A stretch of DNA of 64,000 nucleotides. Origin: Neckera pumila (lineage: Eukaryota; Streptophyta; Bryopsida; Hypnales; Neckeraceae). Location: contig OZ018410.1 in the NCBI GenBank assembly GCA_963969595.1, forward strand, positions 43,939,413 to 44,003,412. The letters run 5' to 3'. Under the pieces are notes generated by a model, which was not told where the DNA came from, made no database searches, and saw only the letters and a program-made list of their open reading frames with translations. The position numbers were made by a program, and so were the translations under genes. Shown here piece by piece: positions 22,286 to 40,435 of this stretch (position 1 is the stretch's first letter; each line of letters opens with the position of its first letter).

Positions 22286-24118
22286 TCACTGAGGATCTGG
22301 AGCGTGATAATACTCAGGTTGGGGCACTCTTCTAGCACTAAATGGAGGTCCAGAAATGTCTGTGCGCGGCGTACTTCCCCTGTCAGTCCCCATTCGTCGT
22401 CCAGGAGTGACTGAGACATCGTTCCATGGAGTGTTGCCTCTATCGGTAGGTGTCCTTTGGGGGGGATACGCTTGATTGAGATAAACTTGGTTTGGATGCA
22501 TCCGGTTCAGACCGCCGTTGGCACTTGTTGACGGTATTGAAAGCTCTGGCAATGAACGTGTATCGACTACGGGACGCTCTTGGCCCTGTGTTGCTACTTG
22601 AGGACTTGAATCTGACGAATCATGTCCACTGAGCCGTGCATACACAGCGTCCACCTTTTCCACTATCTCTTTCCCAACACCCTCTTTGTCGAGGATAATT
22701 CCCCACGCAGCTACAGACGCTTTTTCAAGCACCGGTTCCCTGCAGAAATTAAGTCATCACATTTCAACAGTCGAGTTCGTCAACAAGTTCATAGGGTTTG
22801 CCGTTACTGCATTAATTTGTAAAGTACTGAGATTTAGTCACATGAAAACTGTCCATTGTATCCATCAGATAAGATAGAGGATATTGTAACCGTCACGGGG
22901 CATACGCCCGTTTTCTATTTCATATTGAGGTCACAACTTGTGGATGACAGAAATAGGTAGTTTAGGGCTTCCAATTTTGAACTCTTATCAAAATATTCTA
23001 CGAATGTTCAAAAAACATAACCTCTTTAATATTGGAGAGCGACCGTCTTACTACCATCCTCATATTCTCTTCAAAGTACGTTAAGCCTGCGTGTCTCAGC
23101 AATTGCCTAGAAAGATGGGAATAGTATCTTCTACTGTACATATGTTGTTGTTTTTTGACACAAATGAAACGGAATTTCATTGCGATAATAAAAGTGTACT
23201 GTACATATGTTCTGTCACAGTAATTCAATGCAGGTCTCAAACCAACCGCCAAAACTTTTAGAGAAAGTACCATAAAGAAACAACAAGGACTTACTCGAGC
23301 TCTTTTCGCAAGGCTTCAAACAACTCCTTTCGACTCTTATTCTCTGCTCCTGGGGTGTTAAGTACCTTACTGCTTGCCACAAGAGTTGATGTATAATTTT
23401 TTATCTCTTCCTGCAATAGGCATACAAGTAACATACGGTTTCAACAATAACGGTCTCAACAAATTGGCTGCCGTCTGCTGCCAGTCAACCGATAAAAAAT
23501 TCAAAATTCAAAATGTACTTCTGATCCGTTTGTGAACATGTCTGGCTACAAAAAATCTAAAACCCTAAACCAACAATCAAGACACCAAGGCGATTCTCAT
23601 TCGCTTCTTTTAGACTTTCGTAACAATTCAGGAAAATGCTAAAACGGTTGGAGTGTAACGAAACAATACACGCTCTCACTTCAAAGACACTATTACAAGG
23701 TCCGCGATGTCGATACATTCAAAATTGTGGCCCAAAGCAAAATGAAACTGTATCTACGACAATAGATAAATGCTCTGAGTAGTTTCGAGAGAATTGGAGA
23801 AACAAAAAGCATATGCACTCTGAAGAATAATATCTACTGTAGCCTGCGGACGACTAGACCTACTCTTAGCTTCAGCATTGTTGTAAACGTTAAGCATCCA
23901 GCATCCAGCATCCTAGGGTTCAAAATGTGACGCCACAGAGATCAACGAGTAGGACAATCCTAGGTCAATTCCTCTCTTACACTTTGCTTCAGCTGGTTGA
24001 GAATCTTGATTCGCAAACTATCGAAGTGGCCATCATTCATGAGAGTCTTGAGAACTTGCTCGGGGGACACTGGTGAGCCCATTGCCGCTGAACCCGCGTC
24101 CCCTGTCTCCTGCAGCAT
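22286..24118 (-). CDS. Shg1/BOD1-like COMPASS-associated protein
   Basis: Likely a member of the COMPASS component Shg1 / BOD1 family, linked to histone H3K4 methyltransferase complexes in fungi and to chromosome biorientation in animals; plant function is not shown by sequence. Three exons fit in phase: 24118-23981, 23410-23295 and 22739-22286, giving 235 aa. The N-terminal domain has SPEQVLKTLMNDGHFDSLR (like the family's LKxxGxFDxLR), then VLNTPGAENKSRKELFEALR and EPVLEKASVAAWGIILD. The C-terminal ~110 residues are low-complexity and S/T/P/R-rich with a repeated TDRG-TP motif, probably disordered. An ATG at 24118 gives a nearly complete domain; the Met at 24082 is an alternative. An overlapping uORF starts upstream at 24173. 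A stop-free 85-nt segment at 23106-23022 could be an alternative exon but would shift the frame. Confidence 0.75.
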
Positions 24119-24173
24119 CTTCCCCTCTGAACCTCTCTCTCTCCCCACCCGCACTCCCAACCACTGCTTTCAT
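24033..24173 (-). promoter_or_regulatory. Possible uORF overlapping the Shg1-like start
   Basis: An ATG at 24173 opens a frame of 46 codons that overlaps the main start in another frame and ends inside exon 1. If the transcript begins upstream of 24173, this frame would compete with the main start. If transcription starts between 24173 and 24118, it is irrelevant. Confidence 0.35.
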
Positions 24174-24269
24174 AATGCAACCCCCATCATCATCATCATC
24201 CACAAAACCAATACCTCCACCACAACCCCGGCCCAAAGCTGCTACAACCGAAATCACGGCACTAAATCC

Positions 24270-24277
24270 AAACCCTA
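24270..24277. promoter_or_regulatory. Telo-box upstream of the Shg1-like gene
   Basis: AAACCCTA about 150 bp before the proposed coding start of the leftward gene. Its placement and spacing fit a leader or core promoter telo-box. Confidence 0.55.
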
Positions 24278-24599
24278 AAATCTCACCGAAATTCCTACAA
24301 CACCGCTCCCCTAGGCCTACTCCGCCACTCGTGAAAAACCAAAAAACTGTTCATGATGGGAAACTGAAAGCCTTACAAATTGAACGAGCACTCCACTTAT
24401 TCTTCAAAAATCGCAGAGCTCACCCCAGAACTACCTAAAAAGAATTTTGTAAGGAGATTGCACAAACCTCGAGATTCAATCCGCCTGCTTCTAGAGAAAA
24501 AAAAATCCTGTGGGAATTTCCACATCGAAACTATGAATCATGGATGCATCGAGAGGACGAACTTCGGTTGGGGGGGTCAAGAGGCTAAAAATTAACAAG

Positions 24600-27280
24600 C
24601 TTGCTCGCAACTGCTAAGGAATGGCGGTACTAGGTTGATGCACAGGTGTGTCCGGGTATCGGAATTCGATATCAGAGACTCAGAGTGCAGTCTCCGCGCC
24701 AAATACACCCAAAATCAACACACTAATATAAAAGATGTTGTGACCTACATTTAGGTGCATCAAATGTACAACGTCACTAGATAGTGTTGCTCTTGGGTGT
24801 ATTGACCTTAACCTAACAAGTGTTTACCAAAATTGAGACCTTTTTGAACTTATTCCAATTAAACAGTCACCTTGGATTGGTAGTGGTGACAAGCTTGAAG
24901 TTGCGGGGAAATGAACAAATGATTTGACCGCATCATTGAAAAGATTATAATAGTCAAACAAGGAAACCTTTCTAAACTAGAAGGCCTGATTTGAGGCACT
25001 AGGGTGTTCAAAGGTTAAGCCATCTTTGCCATTTTTCAAATGAAAGTGCTCAATTCATTCTTAAATGTCATAATTTTCATATTATAGTAAAAAGTTAGCT
25101 CTTTGGTCTTGTTGTAATGTTTAAACATTAATGCCGACCTATCTAAATATTTTCTTTGGAAGGTCAAAAATTGCATTTCCATCATGATTCAATAACATAA
25201 CCAAATTCATTCTTTATCATACCAATAAGGTGAATTTACCCATACCTAGTCACTTAAGGGATTTTAGGATAAATAATAAGCAGTTTGAGGCGCAAGAAAA
25301 TTTTCTCATGCAGAAAGATAAGAAACATGGAGATTCCCAAATTTTTGTCATTTTATTCCCAAAATTGAAGTTACTATGAATTTTGGGAGTCAAAAAGTTG
25401 TCCGGACTAGTAGCTAGTTTCTATAGTCATCCAATTTTGATCATCTAAAAAACTGCTTTTCCGCTCACTATTTCATATTTATCTTCCTCACTACTTTGAG
25501 ACACGTCATAACCTTATTAGTCTCAACCTTGAAAAAACACATTCCAAGCTTTTTAGTCGTGGTTGGAAATAGTGCCCCCTACCAGTTGGTTATGGTCATG
25601 ATCAATTATGGGTACATTTACCTTAGTTCATTGGATTAACTATGATGGAGATTTTGTGCTTTTTCACACTAAAGTATTGCATACTTAAATTGGATCCTTT
25701 CTTTTTGCAAAGGTTGGACCTAAACCTCCACTTAAAAAGATAAAAATTGGTTGTGATTAGATTGCATCCCACCATGCCTTGCTATTATTTCTCTACCAAA
25801 ATCAAATTGGATTAGGATGCAAATGTTTTCTAGAATGTGGTTTCAAAGTGGCAACACACAAATTGTGGATTTACATGACTTTACACTTAATTCTATAATA
25901 ACTTGTTAAAAGCTTCCCAAATACAATTCCTATATTTATTTCTAATTCAAGCGGAGTTGTCCATGAGTATTTAAACATTTGTGCTTTGACACTAGAAGAC
26001 GTCAATGTACTATTTTGAAGATGAATAGTATTGCGTAATATAATGCCCTTTTTTTTTACTTTTTGAAAAAGTGCCAGAATGGTGATTACTTAAAATTTGG
26101 TAAAGCATGGTATTTCTACATTCATCCATCTTTTAGACCAAAGAAACACTTTTCAATCATATTCATGCACTTTGTCATTCAAATTTGGCAACTTCATCCA
26201 CATTTTTAATCATACTACTAAAATCATAACTCCCTTTGTAATATCACAAATGCTACCATTAATAATAGGGGCTCATGCTTACTATGCTACACATTCATTG
26301 TATCACATATTAATAAAATTTTGATATATTTGAATAGAATGCATGATAATGATTTCAATAAGTCATTGAAATAATTAATTTTAATATTTTGTAAAAATAT
26401 TTTCAATCATGCATACATAAAAATAATATTTTCATACAATGTTATATTACAGAATAGTGTAGTAGTTTGCAATCACCTTTATAATATCTCTTTTACAGCT
26501 TTTATGATTTCAAAATTCTATTGCTACTACCAAATGATTTGAGAAATTTATTCAATTGAAGCGATTTTGGATTTTACAACAATTAAGTTGTTCATGATGC
26601 TTTTGAAATTTACAAGATTTTCTTTTCAATTCACCAAGTTTTGGGGTTGCCATTGTTTGTAACAATTGAGTCAACTTTTGAATGCATTACAATAAATATG
26701 CGTCTTTTACAGTATTCACCATTGCATATATTTCATTCATCATTCAATAAATTTCTATTGTACATTTCAATATATGCTTACTTATAAACAAAATTATACA
26801 AAGATTTTAGTAATTTTTATTTGAAGATTTATTGAAATTTTTGTTCTGCATTTTATCTAATATATAAAAATTCTAATAAAATTCTAACGATGAATGCGTA
26901 GCATAGCAAGCACCAACCGCTAGTAGAAATAGAATTATTTTGACAAAAAAGTTTACTTTTATCTGGCAAAAAATGAACATTTATTTTACAATGGTGCAAT
27001 CTGACTCCATGGTGTAAAAAAAAAGGATGGTAGTAACTTCCTTGACATAGTTGCATTTTTGCTGGTGATCTGCAACTATGCCAAAGAGAATATTTTGATG
27101 GGACCATACATTTAGTGTTCACTTTTCATCTTAAAAATACTGGAGTGGGCTTTGAGTATAACCGGCTTGAATGATGGTCTTAGGTTGATGAATGTGATGA
27201 CAAGGCCTGGAAGTTGAAGTCACAATTTCAGACACAATTTATGGGTACTGTAATTTCCTCCGAAAATCTCCTCACAATTC
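24600..27280. other. AT-rich spacer between divergent Shg1-like and SDH1 genes
   Basis: About 2.7 kb of AT-rich DNA with no supported gene. It includes a segment at 25496-25639 related to the first 152 bases of the window. The genes on either side are transcribed away from it; it is too long to be a simple bidirectional promoter. Confidence 0.6.
25496..25639 (+). repeat. Relative of 1-152, lacking the family A insertion
   Basis: Aligns with window positions 1-152 and ends in 'accttagtt...ttaa', but continues into unrelated sequence where the first copy continues into the family A element. It may show the TTAA target before insertion; the right flank could not be matched. Confidence 0.45.
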
Positions 27281-27284
27281 GCCA

Positions 27285-27292
27285 AAACCCTA
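27285..27292. promoter_or_regulatory. Telo-box upstream of SDH1
   Basis: AAACCCTA about 210 bp before the SDH1 ATG, in a locally GC-richer stretch that is probably the promoter and leader. Confidence 0.6.
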
Positions 27293-27504
27293 AAAGATCG
27301 TCTCGCAGTCCTCATTCCTCGTCACTGTGTCGACGTCGACACAAGCAGGACACGGGGACGTCTTCGGGGATCGAAGGTTCCATCCCTCAATTCCATTCTT
27401 CCGGAGCTTAGTTTCACAGTTGGCAAGCCACTTCGCTACAGGATTCGCACCTTCCTGCCTTCGTCTTTGTATTCTTTTGATCGCCGGTGCCAGCGGTCAT
27501 CACC

Positions 27505-33498
<5,994 letters not shown>

Positions 33499-35458
33499 AG
33501 ATAGAGGCACCGTTCTATCGATTAGCGGCAGCAGAAGTCCAGGGTTCCCACCTCCCAATCGAACATACTCCTCTTTGCTTGTGGTCGGCACCTGCTATTG
33601 CAGTAGAGACGTTGCTTTCATGTTGTCATTATGCCAGCATTATTCCAATAAACTTGATGGTCGATGGGGACTTCTCTTTGACAGTATCTTCGGTTGGAAT
33701 TCAGCCATTTACAGGGTTTGGGTTGAGCCTGGTGCACCTAGGAGGAGGAATCAACAGTGGTGTTGGGTTCCAGATACTTTTGCAGTGTCGGCTGTAATTA
33801 GAATAATCATTGTATATCTGATCCAACTTGACTACTGCATTGCTGGACTTTTAGCTTGGCTTTTCCTTTACTGTGAGAGATATGCTTCGCTTGATATGTG
33901 TTATTCAGATGTGGTTTGTGAATTTTCTAATCTTGGAAGTGTTCGACAGATAATTTTCAGAATATTTGTGATGTTGATGCATTTGATGCATTTTTAGTGT
34001 TCCTGAACCTATAGTTTTTGGCAGCAATTCTGCCACGATGAGGAATCTGCCCATTTGAAGGAATGACACAAATATTTTTTTACTTCTAGCGAACTCATCA
34101 AAAGATGAGGAATCCAAATTCCTGATTACTCTGATTGTATGAATGGGCAACCACCGCCAAAATCCCGTGCACAAGCATTGGAATGGTACATCTCAATTTC
34201 CAAGCTGCAATGCCTACTTAACCCTGAAACGCTGGAGCCTATGACCATGTGGTCAAACATCAAAGTCCTCTATCCTTGATGCATTAACTGCAGTGCCTAC
34301 ACGCCTTAAAAAGATTCAGAATTTTGGTGAATTTAAAGTTATATGAAGCAATGAATTTTTGAAGAAAAAATGAAGAAAATTCATCTCAAATACAGAATAG
34401 GCTTAAAAAATCTGAAAATTTCTCCATTTGTGTATCTTATGGTGCAAAACATCAGGATGCAAACCAAGTTTTGGTGCCATTCTATAAAGTAACATGCCAA
34501 TAGGCCCAAAGTTCAAATGGCTATAAAATGCACAATTTTAGGAATTTCACAAAATTTCAAATTGGAGTAGACTTAAATAAGCTTTATTTTTTTAGTTGAT
34601 CTCAAATTCAAAAATATCATTTTAAAGGCTAAAATTCAGATTAATAGCAAAGGAAGTTAGCATTGTCAAAAACACTAAAAGGGCATCTTTTGAGATTTGT
34701 GGATTTAGTATCTTTTTTTCTACAAAATTTTGTAGTTCCTTAATAAGGGACTTTCTACCATCATGTTATGCATATGTATGCAAAGTACTATCTGGAAAAA
34801 ACTTGGGATGAAAATCATCCATTTTCCAATTAGATAAAGGCTTGCTGACTATTCATCAACGACTTTCTAGTTTCATTAGTATTCCAAGGTTAAACATGAG
34901 CCCATTGACATCTTATCTAACATGAGTCCAAATATGATTTGGGTCTTGTGAAATATTACCAATATTCCCATTTCTTTGACAATATCTTAAATTCATGCTT
35001 ACATATGTAACAATGGTTTATGTTTCCCCTTGTTCTTAGGAATAGATGAGGGAGTTTAGTTAAGCCCTAAACTAGCATTCAATTGAATATTTGGGTAAGT
35101 TCATATGAAGTCAATTTTGAATGAACGATTTTGAAATTTTAAGGCCAAATGCGTATACTAATCACCTTTGTAACATGGAAATAAAGAGTTTGATAGGATA
35201 TAGATGCTTGAGTGAAAAGTTATGCTATCAAGCCTACCCTTGGGCAATTTGGAAATCTTTCGCTAAACCCTTCATTTACTTTTAAAATTTGGCATGTATG
35301 TAATTAATATAATACAGTATAAAATTGTTCAAAAGGCGTTAATTTTGTACTAAAAATTACACTTAAAGAAGAGTCAAATTTTGTGAACTATGTCATCAAT
35401 TTTAGAAAAAGTAGGAAAAGTTTGAGGCCTCATAGACGCTACCATTGTTTGATTTTCG
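33499..35458. other. SDH1 3' flank and AT-rich spacer
   Basis: The first few hundred bases are probably the SDH1 3'-UTR (an AATAAA is at about 33648); the 179-codon frame there, 33458-33997, overlaps the SDH1 stop in another frame and is not a gene. Beyond about 34.0 kb the DNA is AT-rich with no gene or clear element. Confidence 0.55.
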
Positions 35459-35663
35459 GCACCCCTGCGGCGCAATTACAGAAAAATAAAAAAATATTTT
35501 TTCTTAAAAAATGATTCTTTTTGGAAAAAAAATATTAAAAAAATAAACAATCTAACATGGCACTGACGTGGCACTAATAGTGCCATGTCAGCGCTTGATT
35601 TTATTTTATGTTATAAATAAAAAATTATTTTTATTTTTTTCCATAATTGTACTGTAGGGGTGC
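35459..35663. mobile_element. Foldback MITE with ~40-bp inverted ends
   Basis: About 205 bp. The left end (GCACCCCTGC, then 'caattacagaaaaataaaaa') pairs with the right end ('tttttccataattg', then GTAGGGGTGC). A second palindrome at the centre, near 35560-35592, has 'tgacgtggcac' facing 'gtgccatgtca'. There is no coding capacity. Confidence 0.75.
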
Positions 35664-37440
35664 AAAACTCGCGGGCCCTTCAAGGGCTGAAATTTTTCCT
35701 AATACTTCTAATTTCAAACATTATAATCTACAAATTGTATTGTCTAAGATTTTGAATTTTTTCCAACATATTCTAAACATTTGGCTCTATGTTTTTACCA
35801 TTTAGATTTTAGGAAATCAAATTTTCCAATGCACAAATCATCAAAAAATGGCTTGTGTATTACCAATTACTTGACCTTCTAGTATTACAAAATGATTTAG
35901 AGTAAGATGAATCCTATATTTGCTTTTGAATCTTTGCTTGTAAGCACCTAACAAGAAGTATTACTCTGGATAGAATAGAAATTTTACTCAAAGAGGGCTT
36001 TAAATGTGTTGACTCTATTTGGCAAGGTCACAAGGATGGAAAGAAATTCCAAATTTTGAATATTATGACCAACTTGCAATCAAAAGGTTAAAAGGGCTGA
36101 AATATTTCCCACATATTTTCCTAATAGTTTACTATACTTTTGTACAGTTGTAATTAAAAAGAAAAAAGCATGTTTGGTCTATGCACCAAAATATGGAAGT
36201 TATTGACAATTTCACTCAAAAAATACCTTCCATCCTCTAAGGGTTAAGATGGCCATCTTGCTTGGGTTGGCAAATTGGCTCCTTGCGACCCAGAATGGGT
36301 CAATATTAAATTGTCTTAGTCATAGTAAAGTAGAAGGCTATAAAATCAATAGTTCCCCCATTTACATTTATGCCTTAAATGGCCACCCATCTTCATTCAA
36401 AAATACCACAATGAAGTCTAATGGATAACTTTCTCTATTTCAATAGAAACAAAGAATGTCAATATTTTCCAATTGTTGGAAGATAATTTGTGGTTGATGA
36501 TGAGAAAACAAGAGTATAAACAACTTGTCTACAATAACTCTAGTAGTCATTTCTTATCCACAATGACTGCAAATAGTTATTTTGCAATCATTGTTGTGCT
36601 TATAGTCATTTTGGACAAGTTGTTTATACCTTGTTTTCTTGTAGTGTATCATTTAAGGGTTATTTTGAAGGCAAGTATTAGTTAAAGTTGTGTTGTATAA
36701 ATTGATTTGACCAATCAAATGGAATTGGAAAGTGGTTTTGATTTTAAAATAGGAATTTAACTAAATTATAGGCACACAAGTTTTGTACATGGGTATTCAT
36801 TTGTAGTATTTGTGCTTTATGAATTTTAGGAAAGTTTTGTTTAAGAGAAAAGGAAGATGATTGGGTGTCTTTGAAAACTTAAGCAATTGTATCAATAGAT
36901 ATAAGGAATATATTTTACTCTTGTTATGAAAGTTTCAAGGCACTACATGGCAAATGTAATACCATGCTTTCTCTGAGGCAATCTTAGCAACTTTAGGTTT
37001 ATGTGGCATTGAAATCTACAATCAAAATATTTGCTTCTTGCAATCCCAAGGTATATCACTACAAATTCTATCCATCAAGCTTCATTTGTTTCAACCTTGT
37101 ATGCACAATGGAAGCACAAATATTTACTATTAGATTACCTCATGAGCCCATTTGAATGCTGAAATAATTTTAACAAGAAATTTAACTGTAGCACTATCAA
37201 TTGACATTGCTACAATGGTCTTCAATGTTGAACTTCTACTTTCTTAGTTTGATCCTCCTTACAAATTCAATAATAATGAAATTGACAAATTTTGTACTTC
37301 GATTTCCATAGAGAAGATCCCATTGTATTCACTTTTGAGGGATATAGCATTGCTATTGTAGTCTTTTAGTAGCTGTGAAATGTTGACTTTAAAGTAACTA
37401 CAATTATTAAGATTGTAATCTGATTCAAGGATTCAAGGAC
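35664..37440. other. AT-rich intergenic DNA with one small hairpin
   Basis: No supported gene. Apart from the inverted repeat at 36504-36638, I see only AT-rich sequence. Confidence 0.6.
36504..36638. repeat. Short inverted repeat, 25-bp arms
   Basis: The arms 36504-36529 and 36614-36638 match over about 25 bp with a single base difference in length (core 'ataaacaacttgtc'). The 84-bp loop contains weaker internal pairing. It could be a small MITE or a hairpin RNA source. Confidence 0.65.
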
Positions 37441-37502
37441 ATATGAATACTCAACAATTTGATTTGCCTAACCATCTAGTTGATGTGCATTTTAGGTGAG
37501 AG

Positions 37503-38160
37503 ATGACAATAACCGAGAAGGAAAAGAGGGTCAAACCACACTCTATCCAGGAGATTCTTAACAAATAGATGTCAAATTCAATATGGAAAGATTTACCTCT
37601 TGAAGTGCTTGAGAATGTGTTGGCTTGTCTTTCAGTGCATGTACTTTGTAGCTTTGTCTTGTTTGCAAGGAATGGAATCATTTCATCTCTCAACCAAGCT
37701 TTGCAATGTCCACGCCTTTTCTCTTTGTAAAGCATCGATCCTCAATCTTCATTTCATCAAAATTGAGTTATAGAGCAGCAAGTACAGAGTGGCATGTACT
37801 AGTTTCAATAGAAAAGCATTCCTACACGTTGTCCAATTCTTTCACCATGGATTCTTATCTTTCCAATAGTAGAAACAGAGGACTAAAGAACCCATGTTGG
37901 AATTCGGGATGGTCCAGACAGAGAGCTCATCAATCTACACATTGTATTTATCATGAGATTGACCTACAACATGAATGCACATTGTTTGCAACCTTGTGAG
38001 TATGAGCTTCCATAAAGTTCCGAAATTGTTTGAAATTTGCAAATTTTATCACCGCAACATTGTGGTCATGTCAGTAGACAATGCAACCAAAACCTACAAA
38101 ATTGTATGGAGTAACTAAATTGTATGGAGTAACTAAAGAGCTGTATTGGACCAGGACCAA
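37503..38160 (+). pseudogene. F-box protein pseudogene, copy 1
   Basis: Matches the F-box pseudogene at 44802-45599 along most of its length, in the same orientation. A frame from ATG 37503 is interrupted by a TAG near 37569. It then resumes with WKDLPLEVLENVLACL, an F-box motif, and loses frame by a one-base deletion near 37655 compared with copy 2. The later half keeps only fragments such as EWHVLVSIEKHSYTLSNSF. In intact relatives the F-box binds SKP1 in an SCF ubiquitin ligase. This copy is more damaged than copy 2 and merges into unrelated sequence after about 38160. Confidence 0.8.
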
Positions 38161-38483
38161 ACCAGGAAACCAAAACCTTTTTCTCTGAGTCCACGCCTCG
38201 AAACTACGACGGAGAGATTGCTGCCTGAGCAGTGAAAAAATTTCGCATGAACTTTAGCTGAATTTCCAGAACAGGTTGAAGATCTCTGCAATTGTCTAAT
38301 ATCGTCATAGAAGCTTTGGATAGCAAACAGTCTGAAATTTGCTACAAAGAAACAGCAAAATGATCCAAATTTGTACCAAATTTAGTCCATTGCTACAATA
38401 TCATGAAAGAATAAATTAAAAACCATTCCTTCGAAAGGGCAATCAAAATCAAAGATTGAAGCTATGTTCAGAAATCACCGTAC

Positions 38484-38628
38484 CTGAGTTTGCGAACTCG
38501 CGCAAGACGTCGTGAGCAGCGTTGTAGATCTTCATTTCGGTAACGCTGCGCTTTCGGAGCCGCGCGACGACTTGCGAGTGAGATGGCAAGTTATTCCCGT
38601 CGCGTCCTTAGCAGACGCCATTAGCCAT
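38484..38628 (-). pseudogene. Glycoside hydrolase family 17 exon remnant
   Basis: Reads on the minus strand as GVC-stop-GRDGNNLPSHSQVV, then VTEMKIYNAAHDVLREFANS, ending at a good donor (CAG|GTACGG). This matches the N-terminus of plant glucan endo-1,3-beta-glucosidases, which begins G(V/I)xYGxxGNNLPSPxxVV and continues KxKIYNxDxxVLxAxxNSG. The Tyr of the motif is a TAA stop (38608-38610). No signal-peptide exon precedes it and no catalytic exon follows, so it is a relic. It is locally GC-richer than its surroundings. Confidence 0.75.
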
Positions 38629-38639
38629 GACGAATCAAT

Positions 38640-39360
38640 AATATCAAATGAATCAACTATTGACAATCGATTGATTTACTCCTGAATTGGAACAATCGTT
38701 GATCTCATGAGTTGAATGTTCGAATTTATGGCGCAGTATAAATTCTTGATTTGCCACGGCATCGGAAGCATGTGCACGTCTGCAGGTACCGCATACATGT
38801 TTCTTCAAGCAGCTGACATGTAGTAACGCAGCTTGAATTTTCTTGGTCATGTTAAGCACGTTCTTCCTTGGCGTCACAAAGTCGTCGTAGCATGCGTTGT
38901 GAAGGTTTTCTTAAGAAATTTTGAGAGAATTATGACGGAAAGTTTCTGCTTTGAACGAGAAATTTGTGCCGGAGACTAGCTAGCTCCCCTGGATGGAAGC
39001 TGACGCGCAAGGTGTTTCATGACTGAATCACGGATTCTTTTTTGTATTTTAGATTTTTAGACGGGCTGGCTTTAAGAATTTTTCAGTTGCTAAGGCTCCA
39101 AATTCTGGGGAATTCAATTTGCAAAATGCTCTTCATGTTTTGATTGCAATAATGCAATTTTTGGCAATAAGCAGCAAGTGGACTAAGCAATTGTTGTCTC
39201 TTCCTTGAATTTCCAATTAGATTGTCAGTAGCAAAAGCTCAAAAATTTGTTGAAATATTCTGGTATTTAGCCCAAAAGATAATCATTGACATCAGCATCT
39301 TATGTGAAGCACTAGTTGGCCCGTGCACATGGTTTGCCATATTGCAGAACTATGACAGTG
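38640..39360. other. Intergenic DNA around the GH17 remnant
   Basis: No supported gene. The 74-codon minus-strand frame at 38653-38877 has no family signal. It could contain decayed upstream sequence of the GH17 relic. Confidence 0.5.
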
Positions 39361-39364
39361 TTAA

Positions 39365-39745
39365 TCCCTAAAGGACCGTTTGTCTCCTTGGGGGACAATT
39401 TAGGTCTGGGCAGGTTTTTACTCTCTCAATTTTTAGTGATATTTTTTGAGAATTTTTGAGGTTGTGTATTTTTGCAAGAGCTTTGTGAATATGTAATTTT
39501 TATTTTAATTGATGTCCGAGATCAAAAGTTATGGCATAATAAGCAAGAATGAGTTTGGTGGGCAACACAAAAAAATTGCAGAAAGTCAAAATAATTTTTT
39601 TTCAAATTTTTTTCTCAAAGATTATATATTTCTCAACATGTGAAGCTTTGTTTCATGCAATTTAGACTAATAATGAGAAAGTTATGGGCAATCTTAGTTT
39701 TTTGGGCAATCTAAGAATTTTCTTGAAAAAATAACTCTACCAATG
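39365..39745 (+). mobile_element. Family A, truncated copy 4 (left end)
   Basis: Begins TCCCTAAAGGACC right after TTAA (39361-39364) and follows the left half of copy 1 ('acaaaagttatg..ataa', then 'tttttggcaat' blocks). It breaks off near 39745, where sequence leading into the tandem array starts. No right terminus was found. Confidence 0.65.
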
Positions 39746-39889
39746 TATATAGCTATGAGAGAAATTTTAGTGTGGCCATCTCTAGCACTATCCCAATGGC
39801 TAAGAAACAAGCATGTTTTACCATGAAGTTTTTGGCATGAGGTTGTCTCTATATTGATAGTATGTGTGACAAATTTTAAGGTTAGCAGA

Positions 39890-40435
39890 CTCAAAAAAAA
39901 GATATTCTAATTCTACCAAAATATGTAGTTGCAAGAATGATTTTATAAATTTTGATAAAATAAACAATTTTTTAACCCTTGGAATAGTATTGAAGTTGGT
40001 AATAGTGAAATTGTTTCTCATAACTACACATATTGGTAGATTTCAAATATCTTTTTTTGTATGAATCTTCTGACCTTGAAGTTTGGCATGCATGTTATTA
40101 ACATAGAGATCATAGTTTTATGCCAATATTAGAAAGAATTTTCAGCCCTCGGGAGGGTGTCAAAGTTGGTAGCAATGAAAATTTTCTCATAGCTACACAT
40201 GTTGGTTGATTTCAAATATCTTGTTTTTTGATGATTCTTTTTACCTTAAAATTTGGCACACGTGTTATTAACATAACGATGTTTCCATGACAAAAAAATT
40301 TGTGATAAAAAAACGTTTTTTCAGCCCTTGGAAGGGTGCCAAAGTTGGTAGCAGTGAGATTTCTTTCCCTGCAAATGCAAGACGCCCATTTTGACTTGGA
40401 CCCTTCTATACAATTTTCCTAAAGTTTCAAGTACT
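39890..40435 (+). repeat. Tandem array 1 of a ~175-bp repeat
   Basis: Three units whose landmark 'cagccctcgggagggtgtc' (with variants) falls near 39974, 40144 and 40322, a period of 170-178 bp. Each unit carries 'tacacatgttggt.gatttcaaatatc' and 'ttggca.a.gtgttattaacat'. The array ends at 40370-40435 in a boundary sequence ('gcaagacgcccattttgactt', then 'tctatacaat') that also ends arrays 2 and 3. Confidence 0.75.

Noticed and set aside
23022..23106. Constitutive extra exon in the Shg1-like gene
   Set aside because: Including it would break the phase of exon 3 (EPVLEKAS…), whereas skipping it joins LE|EPVLEKAS perfectly. It is kept only as a possible alternative exon.
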